From Hemicordylus capensis (lineage: Eukaryota; Chordata; Lepidosauria; Squamata; Cordylidae): 64,000 bases of DNA. The notes below the pieces were generated by a model. The model did not search any database. It was not told the origin of the DNA and was given only the letters and a program-made list of their open reading frames with translations. Below, in pieces: positions 19,766 to 31,051 of this stretch (the first letter of the stretch is position 1; each line of letters begins with the position of its first letter). The position numbers were made by a program, and so were the translations under genes. The stretch spans positions 14,410,501-14,474,500 of the forward strand of contig NC_069662.1 in assembly GCF_027244095.1 (NCBI RefSeq). The letters run 5' to 3'.

Positions 19766-20144
19766 TAAATTCACAGGGAAATCCTTCAATGGTGCTTTGT
19801 CATTCACACTTCACACAAAAGTAGTTCCAGGATTTCAGGAGTTCCTGGAGAGAATAAATCCATACCAGTCTATGATATATTTCATCCATCAGTTCTGGTC
19901 GTATACATTTCTCTGTTCACTCCCAAAGCATGGCTTTTATGTTCCAAATCATGACAACTGCACTGGGGAGGAGAAACCGGGGAGCCTGCCTGAATCTGTG
20001 CTTGAAATGGGCATGTCTGGGCAGAGCTATAACATCTACAATGCTGTTTATGCTGTAGCACATGCTCTCCATTCTATGTATTCACCGAAAGCTAAACAGA
20101 AAGAAATGGAGAAACTCGGGGGAAAGAGTCTTCTGTTACGGCCT
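19766..20144 (+). pseudogene. V2R pseudogene B, truncated exon 3
   Basis: Only the last ~379 bp of the 849-bp exon remain, starting at [18 protein letters not shown] and ending at the normal donor GTATGT. The frame is open. There is no acceptor at the left edge, because intron 2 is fused to exon 3 by deletion. Confidence 0.93.
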
Positions 20145-20870
20145 GTATGTTTTTCCTCCTCTTTGTTTCCATGTCACTTCCCATTGTTTTAGTTCATAAC
20201 TCATACTAGCAGTTCTGTGATATAATGTCTGATTATGGCATGCAGTTGTATGCAGTTCCTGACACCCTGACTAAAAAAGCACTGGTGAAGCAGTGTGAGG
20301 TAGCTTAGGCTGAGAGAGAAGAAACACCCAGAATCACCCATGAACTTCATGGCTAAATGGAGATTTGAATCTGAATTTGAAAAATTCAGTTGGAAATCAA
20401 ATCAAATTGCCCTTTTAAGGGGTGACACAATTATTATGCTTTTCAACAGAAATAAATTTCAGGAAGCAAACCTTATATCAAGCATCTTGTAATTGTTTAT
20501 TCAATATTCAGTATTTTTTAATGTTTTAACATGGCTGATTCCCATTCCAGAATAAGGTAAATGGATGTCAGTTTTTCCAAAAGTCTTTCCCTTTGTAATA
20601 ATTATCCCAAATTTGCTTTGTATATCAATTTATATGTGAGTATTCTTTCCCGTAAGATCCTGTACTACTCATCAACAGGAATTGCTGTTGCTTCCAGTGG
20701 CTTCCTACCAATATAAACATGCTTAAAGGTATATTCCTGATAGCTATATAGTATTTCTTCTCAGTGACATCTTCCAGTTGGTGATCAAGGGATTTGTGGT
20801 TAAAGTGATAATCTTAATGCAATTTCCCACAATTTGACCCAGGGTGTGAACTTTTTCTCCTCCCAATTAG
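20145..20870. other. Intron 3 of pseudogene B
   Basis: 726 bp, including about 100 bp (20,530-20,630) shared only with gene D intron 3 and deleted in A and C. Confidence 0.65.
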
Positions 20871-21098
20871 CTTCATGCTTTTCTGAGCAATATCCATTTC
20901 AATAATAGTGCTGGGGAAGAAATCTTTTTTGATGAGGAAGGGAGCCTGCCATCAGGATACAATATCATCAACTTGGTCACATTCCCCAATGACACCATCC
21001 AGAAAGTCCATTCTGGAAGGATGGATCCCCTGGCTCGTGAAGGAAAAAAGTTCACCATGAATGGAAGTGCTACTATATGGAACCACAAGTTTAAAGAG
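20871..21098 (+). pseudogene. V2R pseudogene B exon 4
   Basis: 228 bp, both splice sites intact, open frame. It differs from gene A by SGYNIIN for SGYDIIN, DTIQKVHSG for DTFQKVQTG, and ATIWNHK for ATVWNHK. Confidence 0.9.
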
Positions 21099-21541
21099 GT
21101 ATGTGGAGACCTGTCAGGCCACACCTTGCTAGGGTCCCTGACTTTAAGGGGTTTTCTCACAACCCAGCTCCAATATCAGGAGTCAAGAGTGTTGGGAGCG
21201 AGAAATGGGCTGAAAGGAATGGAGTGCCATGATGGGGGATGCTCTGTTTCTCTCCTCTGGGCAAAGCTCCAGGAGTCTCAGATTGAGGACTCCAGCAGTA
21301 GGGTCCAGGTGACCTCCCCCCCCCCCCGACAGAGGAAATTATCAGCCTGACCCCATATTTACCTTGACCATGTTTGATGCCCACAACCTCTTTTTGTCTG
21401 CCTGCAGTCAGACCCAGCTTGGCTTTTGCCTGGTTCAGGGAGTAGACCCCTATTCCATACTCTTTATATGTGGATATTTAGTTTTGGGAATAATAGAAGT
21501 GGGGGGGAAATCAGAACATTCTTCCTTCTTGCTCCTGTTAG

Positions 21542-21668
21542 ATGCAGCCCCGTTCCCGATGTGTTGAGAGCTGCCATCTTGGATCCAGCAGGATTGCCCA
21601 GCAGGGATGACAAGTTTGTTGTTATGATTGTGCTCAGTGTCCTGCGGGGAGGATTTCAACACAGACCG
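21542..21668 (+). pseudogene. V2R pseudogene B exon 5 with a stop
   Basis: 127 bp with normal AG and GT borders. Codon 23 of the exon is TGA (21,608-21,610), just before the VCCYDC motif. Confidence 0.92.
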
Positions 21669-21779
21669 GTAAAAATATGTATATTGTGTAACCAAATCCA
21701 AATGTTTAAAATTCTCTATCTTCTTTTCTACATCAAATAGATGACTGAATTTCTCAACATACTTCTGTTGAACTCAAGT

Positions 21780-22619
21780 ACTAGTGCCAAGATCTGAGAG
21801 TTTTATTTCGTCTGGCAAATCTTTTCACTTGAAAAACTTTCCCTACTCCTTCTCCAGGAGCAGCAATCTGCCCTCTGCAGCAGCATCTAGGATTTAATCT
21901 TCAGGTATTAGCACCCTTGCACGGAAAGGAAACATTTTGTTTTCTTACAACTAAATTCTCAGAATATCTAGGCTTTTCATGTGAAGCCAGAATCTGTAAC
22001 CTTTCCAAAATTAGAAAGAGTTTATGCAGGATAGAGACTATGGCATTTATGATGAGCATTCCTTTAGTTTAAGTTTTCAGGTGCTGGCCTTTGCAGAAGA
22101 ATATCCTGGATTCTTTGAAAGTTAAAACAATAAGCTGCAATGGCCGATGTTCCCATTAGAAAAAGCTGATGCTAGGTGATATGCATAGATGGTGCTGAAG
22201 GGGTCAACGAATGGAACACTGCTACTCACTTGGGGACAGTGAATTTGGATGATCGCCCCTTCCCCCCAGAAGCATTCTTCACCAGTTGGAAATATGTCCC
22301 TGAGGGTCATGTAGCTCTCAGGGACATAGTTTTGACTGGCGCAGAGCACTTCTGGGGGATAGAAGAGATCATCAAAAATTGATCTCTCTCTCATAGGTGC
22401 TGGTGCTGTATTACACTTCATAGGTAGTACCAGCATTTTGCAACTCAACATTTCTGCCAATATAAACAAAATAAATCATTGCCCCCAAAAAAGCCTATAA
22501 ATGGCACAGTGTCTACAAATGAGAAACATCAACTTGGCTTTTTTGTTTTTAATTGCTTTGCATTGCTTTTTTGTTTTTAATTTTCATATTGCCTCTTGTT
22601 AAAATTCTATGTATAATAG
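21780..22619. other. Intron 5 of pseudogene B, unrecognised stretch
   Basis: It follows TTGAACTCAAGTA, where A and C carry the 194-bp array. It contains an imperfect inverted pair around 22,240-22,350 (CCCTGAGGGTCATG / CTCAGGGACATAG). No frame resembles a known protein. Confidence 0.4.
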
Positions 22620-23334
22620 GGAAGTGGAAAATGTTTTGGGTGTTCCGTCACCGAAACAAAAAACCCAATCACCATCCTTAAATTTTTTGGAGCCGAAACG
22701 AATCGCCCTTGATTTGGTTCCGAAAGTGTTGTCGTTTCGGCCCTCCATTTTGTGACCGAGAACGTGCTTCTCCTTTCTCCTCCAATTTGAGTTCTGATGT
22801 GTGCTTGAATTTCCTGCCTTTCAGCCTCCCATTGACTTCCGCAAAGTTCCCAAATGTGCGTCTTCTTCCTCCTCCATTGAGTTCGGTGACATGTGCTTGA
22901 ATTTCCTGCCTTTCAGCCTCCCATTGACTTCAATGCAATGTTCTGATGTGCAAAATAATGCCCATATTTGGCTCTACAGGAGCCAAATTAATCTCCCATT
23001 AGCTAAGGGGAGGTGGAGGAGGGGGCAAGTGGGGGGGGATTTTGGGAGATATTTCAGGAGGGTATTAAAGGGCCAGTAGCCATTTCTTCCTTGCTGTGCC
23101 TTGTGTGGGGAGAGAGCTCTTTTGCATGATTGCTCAGCCTTGCCATCACACATCCACCATTGCCTCCAACCATTGTTCAGCATTGCCACCATTGCCACCT
23201 TTTTTTCTCCAGCAATTTTTTTAATAGAGAAAAATAAGAAGATTCCATCTTTTATTCCTTCTGTCTTGCTAACACAGAAAGCCTGCTACCTGAGCCATCC
23301 TTGGAGCTTGGCTGGATCCTCTCCTGTATTTGTT
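22620..23334. repeat. Unclassified repeat-like stretch with an 88-bp direct repeat
   Basis: Motifs such as GTCACCGAAACAAAAAACCC, GGAGCCGAAACGAATCGCCC and TGTCGTTTCGGCCC resemble the inner ends of GTGCA-terminated DNA elements. A segment with TTGAATTTCCTGCCTTTCAG occurs twice (near 22,806 and 22,894). No protein is recognised. Confidence 0.45.
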
Positions 23335-26265
23335 GAGAAAGCTTCGGCAAAAAGATGGGTTTTGAGGTGTTTTTAAAAAATTGCCAGAGATGGGGAGGAT
23401 CATATCTCAGCAGGGAGAACATTCCACAATCTTGGGACAGCAACCGAGAAGACCCGGCTGTGGGTAGCCACCAAAAGAGTTGGCGGTAACTGGAGACGGA
23501 CCTCCTCAGATGACCTCAATGGGTGGTGAGGTTCATAGTGAAGAAGACGCTACCTTAGATACCCAGGGCCTAAGCCATTTAGGGCTTTATAAGTTATAAC
23601 TAGCACTTTGTATTTTGTCCGGAAACCTATTGGCAGCCAGTGTAGCTCCATCAGTAAAGGAGTAACATGGTCTCTCCAAAATGACCCAGAGACCAACCTG
23701 GCTGCCACATTTTGAACCAACTGAAGTTTCTGGAATACGTACAAAGGCAGCCTCACGTAGAGCGCATTACAGAAGTCAAGTCTGGAGGTTACCAACTGTT
23801 TTGAGGATACTGAACTTGAGAAACAGGTGCAGCTGGCGTATTAGCCAGTGCTGATAAAAAGCACCCCTGGCCACCACCTCAACCTGAGAAACCAGGAGAG
23901 ATGTGGATCCAGAAGTACTCCTAGATGCGAAGCTGTTCCCTTAGGGGAAGTGTGACCCCTTCTAGAACAGGTAGATCAGAATAGTCTCTGGAGTTCTGGC
24001 CCCACACAATAAGTACCTCTGTCTTATCTGGATTCAGCTTCAGTTTATTCTCCCTCATCCAGCCCATTACTGCTTCCAGGCAGGCATTTAGGGAGGATAT
24101 GCCAGTTCCTGAAGAAGTTGACATGGAGAAGTAGATCTGGGTGTCATCAGCGTACTGGTAACACCCAGCTCCAAATCCCCTGATGATCTTTCCCAGAGGT
24201 TTCATGTAGATGTTTAAAAGCACTGGAGAAAGTATGGAGCCTTGAGGGGCACCATACTAAAGCTCAGATTTCGTAGAGCAATAATCTCCAATCAACACCA
24301 TCTAGAATCTATCTGAGAGGTAGGAGCAGAAACACTGTAAAAGAGTGCCTCCCACCCACAACAAACTCAAATGTTCCAGAAGGATACTATGGTCGATAGT
24401 ATCAAAATCCGCTGAGAGATCCAAAAGGGACAACAGAGTCACTTCCCCTGTCAATTGCCAATTGGAGATCATCCATCAGGCCGGCCAAGGCAGTCTCCAC
24501 TCCATAGCCCGCCCGGAAACCAGTTTGAAATGGGTCTAGATAATCGGTTTCCTCCAAGGCCACCTGGAGCTGAGAGGCCACCACCTTCTCAATTATTTTG
24601 CCCGGCCATGGGAGGTTGGAAACAAGCCTATAATTGCTCAACTCTGAGGGATCTAACACAGGCTTCTTTGGAAGAGGTCTAATGATTGCCTCCTTAAGAC
24701 AAGGAGGCATCCTGCCCCCCCCCCAGAACATTTATGATTTGCACCAGGCTTTCTACAACAGCCCCCCTGTTAGATCGAACAAGCCATATTGGAGAAGGGT
24801 CAAGTGAACAGGTGGTAGGCCTCACTGCTCCAAGCAGCTTGTCCACCTCCTCAGGAGTTACAAACTGAAATTGATCCAGTCAAATCACATAAGAGGAGTT
24901 TTTGGGCACCTCCAGTTCAGACACCAAATTAATTGTGGTTTCTCCATCTATGTCTGTCCGAATCCGAGAGATTTTATCTGCGAAAAACTCAATAAACACA
25001 TCACAGCGGGAAACTGATGACTCCAAATTCTGGTTCAAGGTGGAGGGTGAATACTAGTCCCTTCACAACCCTGAACAACTCCACTGGACATGAACTCGCA
25101 GAGGCAATATGGGCAGAAAAGAACCGCCTGTTTGCCACGCGTGTTGCCTGAGCATAGATCTTTAGATGTGCTCTATGTCGCTATCTGTCAGATACGAGTC
25201 TTGCGATCCAATCTCCTGCCTTGCCACTTCAGCCCCTGTAGATCTTCCGTATACCAAAAGGGGCCAATTTTGAAGCAGGTCAAAGGGGACGCTTGGGAGC
25301 AATTGTGTCTACTGCCCTGGTGAGCAAGTTGTTCCAATTCTCAACCAGGGTGTCAACAAGATCACCGGCAAAGACAACACTGAATCCTTTCAAGGCTTCT
25401 TGGAATCCTACTGGATCCAATAACCTCTTTGGGCGAAAAATTCTAATAGGCCCATCACCCCTGTGGAGGTGGGAAGTGCTTGTAAGTCCAATCTTAACCA
25501 TCCATGACAATGGGGAAATCACAGGCGTCCCCACCCACAGAACACCACCCTGATCAGTCAAAGACCAAATCAAGCATGTGACCTGCAATATGCATCGGTC
25601 CAGAGACCACTTGGGATAGGCCCATAGTTGTCATGGCCGCTATGAACTCCTGAGCTGCCCTGGACAGACTGGTCCCAAAATGAACATTGAAGTCCCCCAG
25701 CACCAAGAGTCTGGGAGACTCCAACGCGAGTTCCGCGACCAAGTCCATGAGCTTACTAAAGGATTCTGTTGGGCAACGGGGCAATCGGTACACCAACAGA
25801 AGTCCCAATCTATCCCTGGTCCCCAAACTTAAGTACACACATTCAATATGGTCTGATACCCTAACAGGGACCCTGGTAAGGGAGATATTATAATCCACCT
25901 CCCCACTAACGTCCCCTCACCCACTCCTCTATAGAATATCCTGGAGGGAGAAACTGGGACCAGAATGGTCCACTAGCCTCCCCCAACCAAGTTTCACTAA
26001 TACGTACCTGGTCGGCTCCCTCAACAATGATCAAATCAGGGATGAGTTTAGGTTTATTTTGGACCATCTTGGCATTACAGAGGAGCAGGGTAAGGCTTTG
26101 TGGATTGTTGGCAGTGACCCCCAAGGTCAATGAGCTGGCAGGACAGCCGGAAGGGGAGACCGCTATTAAATTTCTGACTTCCTTCCCCTGGAATGGCCTG
26201 ATGACCTGCCAACATTACTTCTTCTATTCCTCACCACTACCAGGATAGCTGTCCCATAGTCAACA
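23335..26265 (-). mobile_element. L2/CR1-type LINE, most complete copy, in intron 5 of pseudogene B
   Basis: Minus strand order: endonuclease start (SLTLLLCNAKMVQNKPKL at 26,130-25,906), DHIECVYLSLGTRD and LLVLGDFNVHFG (25,898-25,554), a linker (25,588-25,280), reverse transcriptase with RPLPKKPVLDPSELSNYR and FQTGFRAGYGVETAL (24,731-24,402), the catalytic box QYADDTQIYF (24,223-23,921), and the C-terminal part ([18 protein letters not shown], 23,795-23,550). Frames are broken by several stops and shifts, so it is an inactive fossil LINE. It is 5'-truncated or decayed near 26,260. An independent insertion from the copies after genes A and C. Confidence 0.85.
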
Positions 26266-26860
26266 AAGGTGATGTCAAAGAGATGTGCCAAAAAATTGTG
26301 CGGCACCATTGTTGTTGTTGTCATCATCACTCTTTCAACTTGCGTAGGTGAGTGGGGGGCAAAACCTTGCTATTCCACTGGCAGAATATGTTGATTAGCA
26401 GCATCCTTTCTTTACTTGCTTTGGAAACCAGGTTCTATTCTTTGCAAAGCTCTACTGTTGTTGTTGACGTTTGCTGTTAATGCAGATTTGGGACAGAAAG
26501 AGTGGGGGTAGTGGTAGTGCAAATTTGATGATTTGTTGAAGTTTGAGTTGAAGTTTGAGTGACTTTGGGGCAGATTCGGGGTGGAAAGGGGGCATCTGGG
26601 GTGGAAGAGTGGGGTGGGGTGATAGTGCCCCAATGGATGCCTGTCAACACCCAGATCCCAAAGGGATTGGGCAAAGGGATGATTCTTGGTGATTTGTTGA
26701 AGTTTGAGTGTCTTTGGGGCAGATCTGGGGCAGAAAGGGGGCATTTGGGGTGGAAGAGTGGGGTGAGGTGGTAGTGCCATACCCCAGTGGGTGCCTGCCA
26801 CCACCCAGATCCCAAAGGGATTGGGCAAAGGGCTGATTTTTTGTGATTTATTGAAGTTTA
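26266..26860. repeat. Tandem ~159-bp units, part of a foldback element
   Basis: AGATCCCAAAGGGATTGGGC occurs at about 26,652 and 26,811. The units also share TTGGGGCAGAT, GGGGGCAT and GGAAGAGTGGGGT. On the reverse strand they resemble the end of the 194-bp units (TGAGCAAAGG, TTTTTGGTGAT), so they form the diverged left arm of the element at 26,860-27,935. Confidence 0.6.
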
Positions 26861-27290
26861 TGCATCTTTAAGGCTTTTCTCCATAGGAATAATGGAGGTT
26901 TCAGCAGCACCATAACTGCACTTGGGGGGCACTGGGGTGGCCCAGAACAAGTGACGGTGTAGTGCACAGGGGGTGCCAACCACCCCCATGGGTTGCTAAC
27001 CCATAGGGTACAGGGTTTTGTTGTTTCTGAGGTGTTCTGAGTGTCTATTCTCTGGTAGCATATGGGATTTATAATGACAAACCATGAATCCACTCTCATT
27101 TGTTACCAGTGAAACTACACTAAGAACCCCTCAGAAACAACAAAACCCTATACCCCATGAGATAGCAACCCATGCGGGTGGTTGGCACCCTCTGTGCACT
27201 ACACCTCCACTCACCCTGGGCCACCCCAGCACCCCCAAAGTGCAGTTATGGGGCTGCTGAAACCTCCATTATTCCCTATTGAGAAAAACT
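26860..27290. repeat. Inverted repeat centre of the intron 5 element
   Basis: GGTGCCAACCACCCCCATGG and TTTTGTTGTTTCTGAGGTGT on the left are mirrored by AACCCCTCAGAAACAACAAA and GGGTGGTTGGCACCC on the right, with the centre near 27,075. The outer parts (CTTGGGGGGCACTGGGGTGG versus CACCCCAGCACCCCCAAAG) also pair. Genes A and C have only the right half. Confidence 0.75.
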
Positions 27291-27935
27291 TTAAAGACGC
27301 ATAAACTTCAAAAATCACTTTAAAATGATCCCTTTGCCCAATTCCTTTGAAATAATTCTGGTACCTTCCTGGCCCCCTTTGAGCACTCCAACCCACCACA
27401 CCCCACCCTGGGCCACCCATTTCCCCCCAATGTGAAGAGATGCATTTGCTGAAACCTACATTATTCCCTATTGAGAAAAACCTTAAAGACACTTAAATTT
27501 TAAAAATCACTTTTAAAAAAATCAGCCCTTTCCCCAGTTCCTTAGAAATAATTCTGGTAGCTTCCTTGCCACCGCTAGGCACTACCACCAACCACACTCC
27601 ACCCTGGGCCATCCCTTTCCCCCCCACATGAAGAAGAAAATCTTAAAGATGTGTGAACTTCAAAAAATCACCAAAAATCAGTCCTTTGCTCAATTCCTCT
27701 GAAATTTGAGTGGTAGCCTCCACCCATTAGGCACTTCCATCCCATACCACTCTTTTGTCTCCAGGACCGGTTTTTTGAATGCTTATCAGTTCATATTCAG
27801 ATTTTGATTAATTCGGAACCGAATCGAATCTGGGGTGATTTGGATGGGTCTGATTTGGATCCGAAATGAAATAGGGGTGTTTTGATTTGGGTCCAAAATC
27901 AAACATCGAATATTCGAAATGCACACCCCTAGTAT
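27190..27935. repeat. Three ~194-bp units plus terminus (pseudogene B copy)
   Basis: Same array as 47,338-47,910 and 7,905-9,365, ending with ATTCGGAACCGAATCGAATC and the ATGCACACCCCTAG terminus at about 27,919-27,932. It is uninterrupted and gives the empty site for the foldback element seen in gene A. Confidence 0.7.
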
Positions 27936-28145
27936 AGATCACAGATAAAATGAAATAAATCATTAAATAAAAAACTATAAGAACAGCAAAAGTAAGAGCA
28001 GCTTAAAATCTATCAATGTCACATGAGAGGGAGCAAACCTTAACAACCCGGTCAGTAGTAAAACAAGGCAGTCAGCAGATTCCAGTTAAAGTTGAACAAT
28101 GTTTGTGTATCTTGGCAAAACAAAGACTTTGTTGATGTATTTCAG

Positions 28146-29047
28146 ATGCAGACCAGTGTGAGATGTGCCCAGAAGATCAATGTCCAAATGAGAAACAGGA
28201 TCAATGCATCGCCAAAACAATGACCTATTTGTACTATGGAGAACCATTAGGAGCAATTTTGATTTCTTTTGCTCTTTTGTTTTCCCTGATCACCTTTGCT
28301 GTGATTGGGATCTTTGTTCTGCTCTGCAAAACTCCCATTGTGAAAGCCAATAACTGGAGCATTACTTGTACCCTTCTCTCCTCTCTGCTGCTTTGCTTTC
28401 TCTGCTCCTTCCTATTCATTGGTCAGCCTAGGAAGGTGACCTGTCTCCTCAGACAAACCGTGTTTGGTATCACCTTTACTGTCGCACTTTCCTCTGTGTT
28501 GGCTAAAACCATCACTGTTGTTCTGGCCTTCCTGGCCACCAAGCCGGGAAACAGGATGAGAAGATGGATAGGGAAGAGGCTGGCAGTATCGGTCATCATT
28601 GTCTGTTAACTTATTCAAATTGGCATCTGTGCTGTGTGGCTGGCAACCACTCCCCCTTTCCCAGAGTTTGACATGCACTCTCAGATCAGTGAGATCATTG
28701 TGCAATGCAATGAAGGCTCAAACACCATGTTCTACATCGTCCTGGGCTACATGGGTTTTCTGGCCATCAGCAGCTTCACTGTGGCCTTCCATGCGAGAAA
28801 GTTACCAGATAGCTTTAATGAAGCCAAGCTGATCACCTTCAGCATGCTGGTCTTCTGCACTGTTTGGATTACTTTTGTCCCAAGCTACTTAAGCACCAAG
28901 GGGAAATACATGGTGGCTGTGGAGGTCTTCTCCATCATGGCCTCTAGTGGTGGACTGTTGAGTTGTATCTTCCTCCCCAAATGCTACATTATTATTCTTA
29001 GACCTGATCTGAACACCAGAGAGCAACTAGTAAGGAAACGATATTGA
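28146..29047 (+). pseudogene. V2R pseudogene B exon 6 with a stop
   Basis: 902 bp, acceptor TTTCAG, normal TGA at 29,045-29,047. An early TAA at 28,607-28,609 lies between helices 4 and the following loop (after VSVIIVC). The frame on both sides is intact and near-identical to gene A. Confidence 0.95.
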
Positions 29048-29424
29048 GACACTGGACTCTTTCTGCCTTTTCTTGTTCTTCGGCACCATGTCTTTCATCA
29101 TTATATTCCCATATTAGTAGTGAAGGAAGGCGTAGATTAGAGAATAGTCAACATGGGTGGTATCGGTGACTAAGCGTGGGTGATATCGGGACAATGGGGG
29201 GAACTGTGGAAGAGCTGCTTGAACAATGAGCCATATTGCACAGCTCTGGCACTGCTTTGAAGGACACATCAGCCCGGTAGCACCATGTGTCCAGAATGCA
29301 GCACTGGATGTCAGCCAGCCTACAGTATTGGCCACAGACTAATAGTTCTCAAAAAAGGGAGATATATGTAGACAACCTTATACTTAAGGTTAGTTGAAAA
29401 AAGAATGGCTGACATCCAGACTAA
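29048..29424. other. 3' flank of pseudogene B
   Basis: Collinear with the A and C flanks; shorter than A by about 150 bp. No gene seen. Confidence 0.5.
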
Positions 29425-30028
29425 CACAGTGTGTGGTCATCCAATGAAGCACATTTGTTTGAAATGCATTCTACATTCATCCAGATCATGTTGCAATGCA
29501 ATGAAGGGTCTGAGGGTCTCTTACATGGGCTTTCTGGCAATCATCAGCTTCACTGTGGCCTTCCTTGCTAGAATGTTACTGATGGATTTATTTATTCAGT
29601 CAGTCATTTATTTAAAATATCTTTATACCACCCAAAACCTACGTCTCTGGGCGATTTACAAGAAGATAAAAACAAATGTAAAACATTAGTTAAAAACAAA
29701 AACAAGAAATTTTAAACACAACAATTTTTTTAAAAAAAACAATATCCTAAAAACAACATTAAAACAATTTAATGAAGCCAAGCCGATCACCTTCAGCATG
29801 CTGGTCTTCTGCAGTATTTGGATGTCCTTTGTCAAAAGCTACTTGAACACCAAGCGGAGATACATGGTGGCTATGGAGGTCTTCTTCATCTTGGTCTCTA
29901 GCGGTGAACTGTTGAGTTGCATCTTCCTCCCCAAATGCTACATTATTATTCTTAGGCCTGATCTGGACACCAGAGAGCAACTAGTACGGAAAATGAATTG
30001 TGGCATTGGACTCTTTGGTTATTTTTGA
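29425..30028 (+). pseudogene. Fossil 3' part of a second V2R exon 6 (behind B)
   Basis: Same structure as 11,555-12,163: [15 protein letters not shown], then a LINE-tail repeat (29,592-29,768), then [18 protein letters not shown] to [12 protein letters not shown]. Confidence 0.85.
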
Positions 30029-30404
30029 TGAGTTTTCTACTATTTCCTACTTTTTCCTACTATTCCTCCTATATTAGTGGTCATGCAAAATAAAGATACT
30101 ATTTCAAACAAAGCCATCACCCTGGATGCTAAAGTGTGGGTGACGTCAAGCTCTGGCTACTTGCACATAAAAATGTCACACAGTTCCTGATTATTTCCCC
30201 TTCTTTGTTCAACATTTCATTCCATCTTTCTTGTCCTTAATAGTGTCCACACAATTATGTCTGTAGCTGTCCCTCATTTTCAAATTATCTTTGCTTTGAA
30301 AATGTACCGCAAGAGACAGAGGAAATAAGTTTTGGTTTGGTTTTTGGATGATTCCTCTGCTATGGTATTGGTTCTAATTTTGCCAGTCTCTGCCGCCGTG
30401 CCAG
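30029..30404. other. Downstream flank, uninterrupted LINE target site
   Basis: TCCTCCTATATTAGTGGTCA at about 30,065 is the empty site of the LINE that follows genes A and C. AATAAA lies at 30,089-30,094. Nothing else is seen. Confidence 0.55.
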
Positions 30405-31050
30405 CACAATGAGGTGGGGTTCTGGGTTGTGCCCCCATTACATGAGGCAGTCACGGGCACCATCATGCTCCCCTCCACGTGACAGGGATCAGCCAATTAG
30501 GGAAGGAGGCGGCCCGATTTCGTCCGGCTGCCTCCATTCCATTCAGTTGCTCCGCAGCTTGGCACCAGTGAGGATCACTGCGGTAGCTCTCTCCATAGTG
30601 GCCATGTGGAGGGGCTGGGACAGGACTGACGAGAAGGGCCATCGCCAGCAGCATCATGGAGGTGGGGGGCGAGTGCATCAGCGGAGAGTGGCGGAGGCTT
30701 GGGGCCAGTACAATGAGGCAGGGTTGTGCCCCTGGCACATGAGGCAGCCACGGGCACCATCTTGCCTCCCCCTCCACCTGGCAGGGATCGGCCAATGAGG
30801 GAAAAAGGTGGGGCGATTGGGTGCCGGCTGCCTCCGTTCCGTTCAGTTGCTCCACAGCTTGGCACCCACCCAACACCCTGTACTCAGTGAGGGATACCCA
30901 GTAGCCTGTGGGGGCCAAGTGGGAAATTTTTGGATCGCACCAGATTGGCACTAGGCATGGCCTTTTTTTGCCTACTTCTCACTGAGTCCTTTGGCTTTCA
31001 GTCATAGGTTGGCACTGAAGGAACCGTTCACTTGGCAGGAGAGTGCAGGT
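30405..31050. repeat. GC-rich spacer repeat and shared spacer block
   Basis: 30,405-30,862 repeats the two-unit array of 17,277-17,722. 30,863-31,045 repeats the block with GGGGGCCAAGTGGGAAATTT and GGCTTTCAGTCATAGGTTGG seen at 17,740, 36,810 and 51,808. Confidence 0.6.
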
Positions 31051-31051
31051 T

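Larger units (their letters stand above)
19426..29047 (+). pseudogene. V2R pseudogene B (exons 3-partial, 4, 5, 6)
   Basis: Remains of a V2R of the same subfamily as genes A, C and D. Exons 1 and 2 are absent. Exon 3 keeps only its 3' part (19,766-20,144), joined directly to intron 2 sequence. Exon 4 (20,871-21,098) is open. Exon 5 (21,542-21,668) has a TGA at 21,608-21,610 where the paralogs have AGA. Exon 6 (28,146-29,047) has a TAA at 28,607-28,609 where they have TCA. Splice sites and the rest of the frame are intact, so inactivation looks recent. Intron 5 is swollen to 6.5 kb by repeats. Shared indels in introns 3 and 4 place B closest to gene D. Confidence 0.93.
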
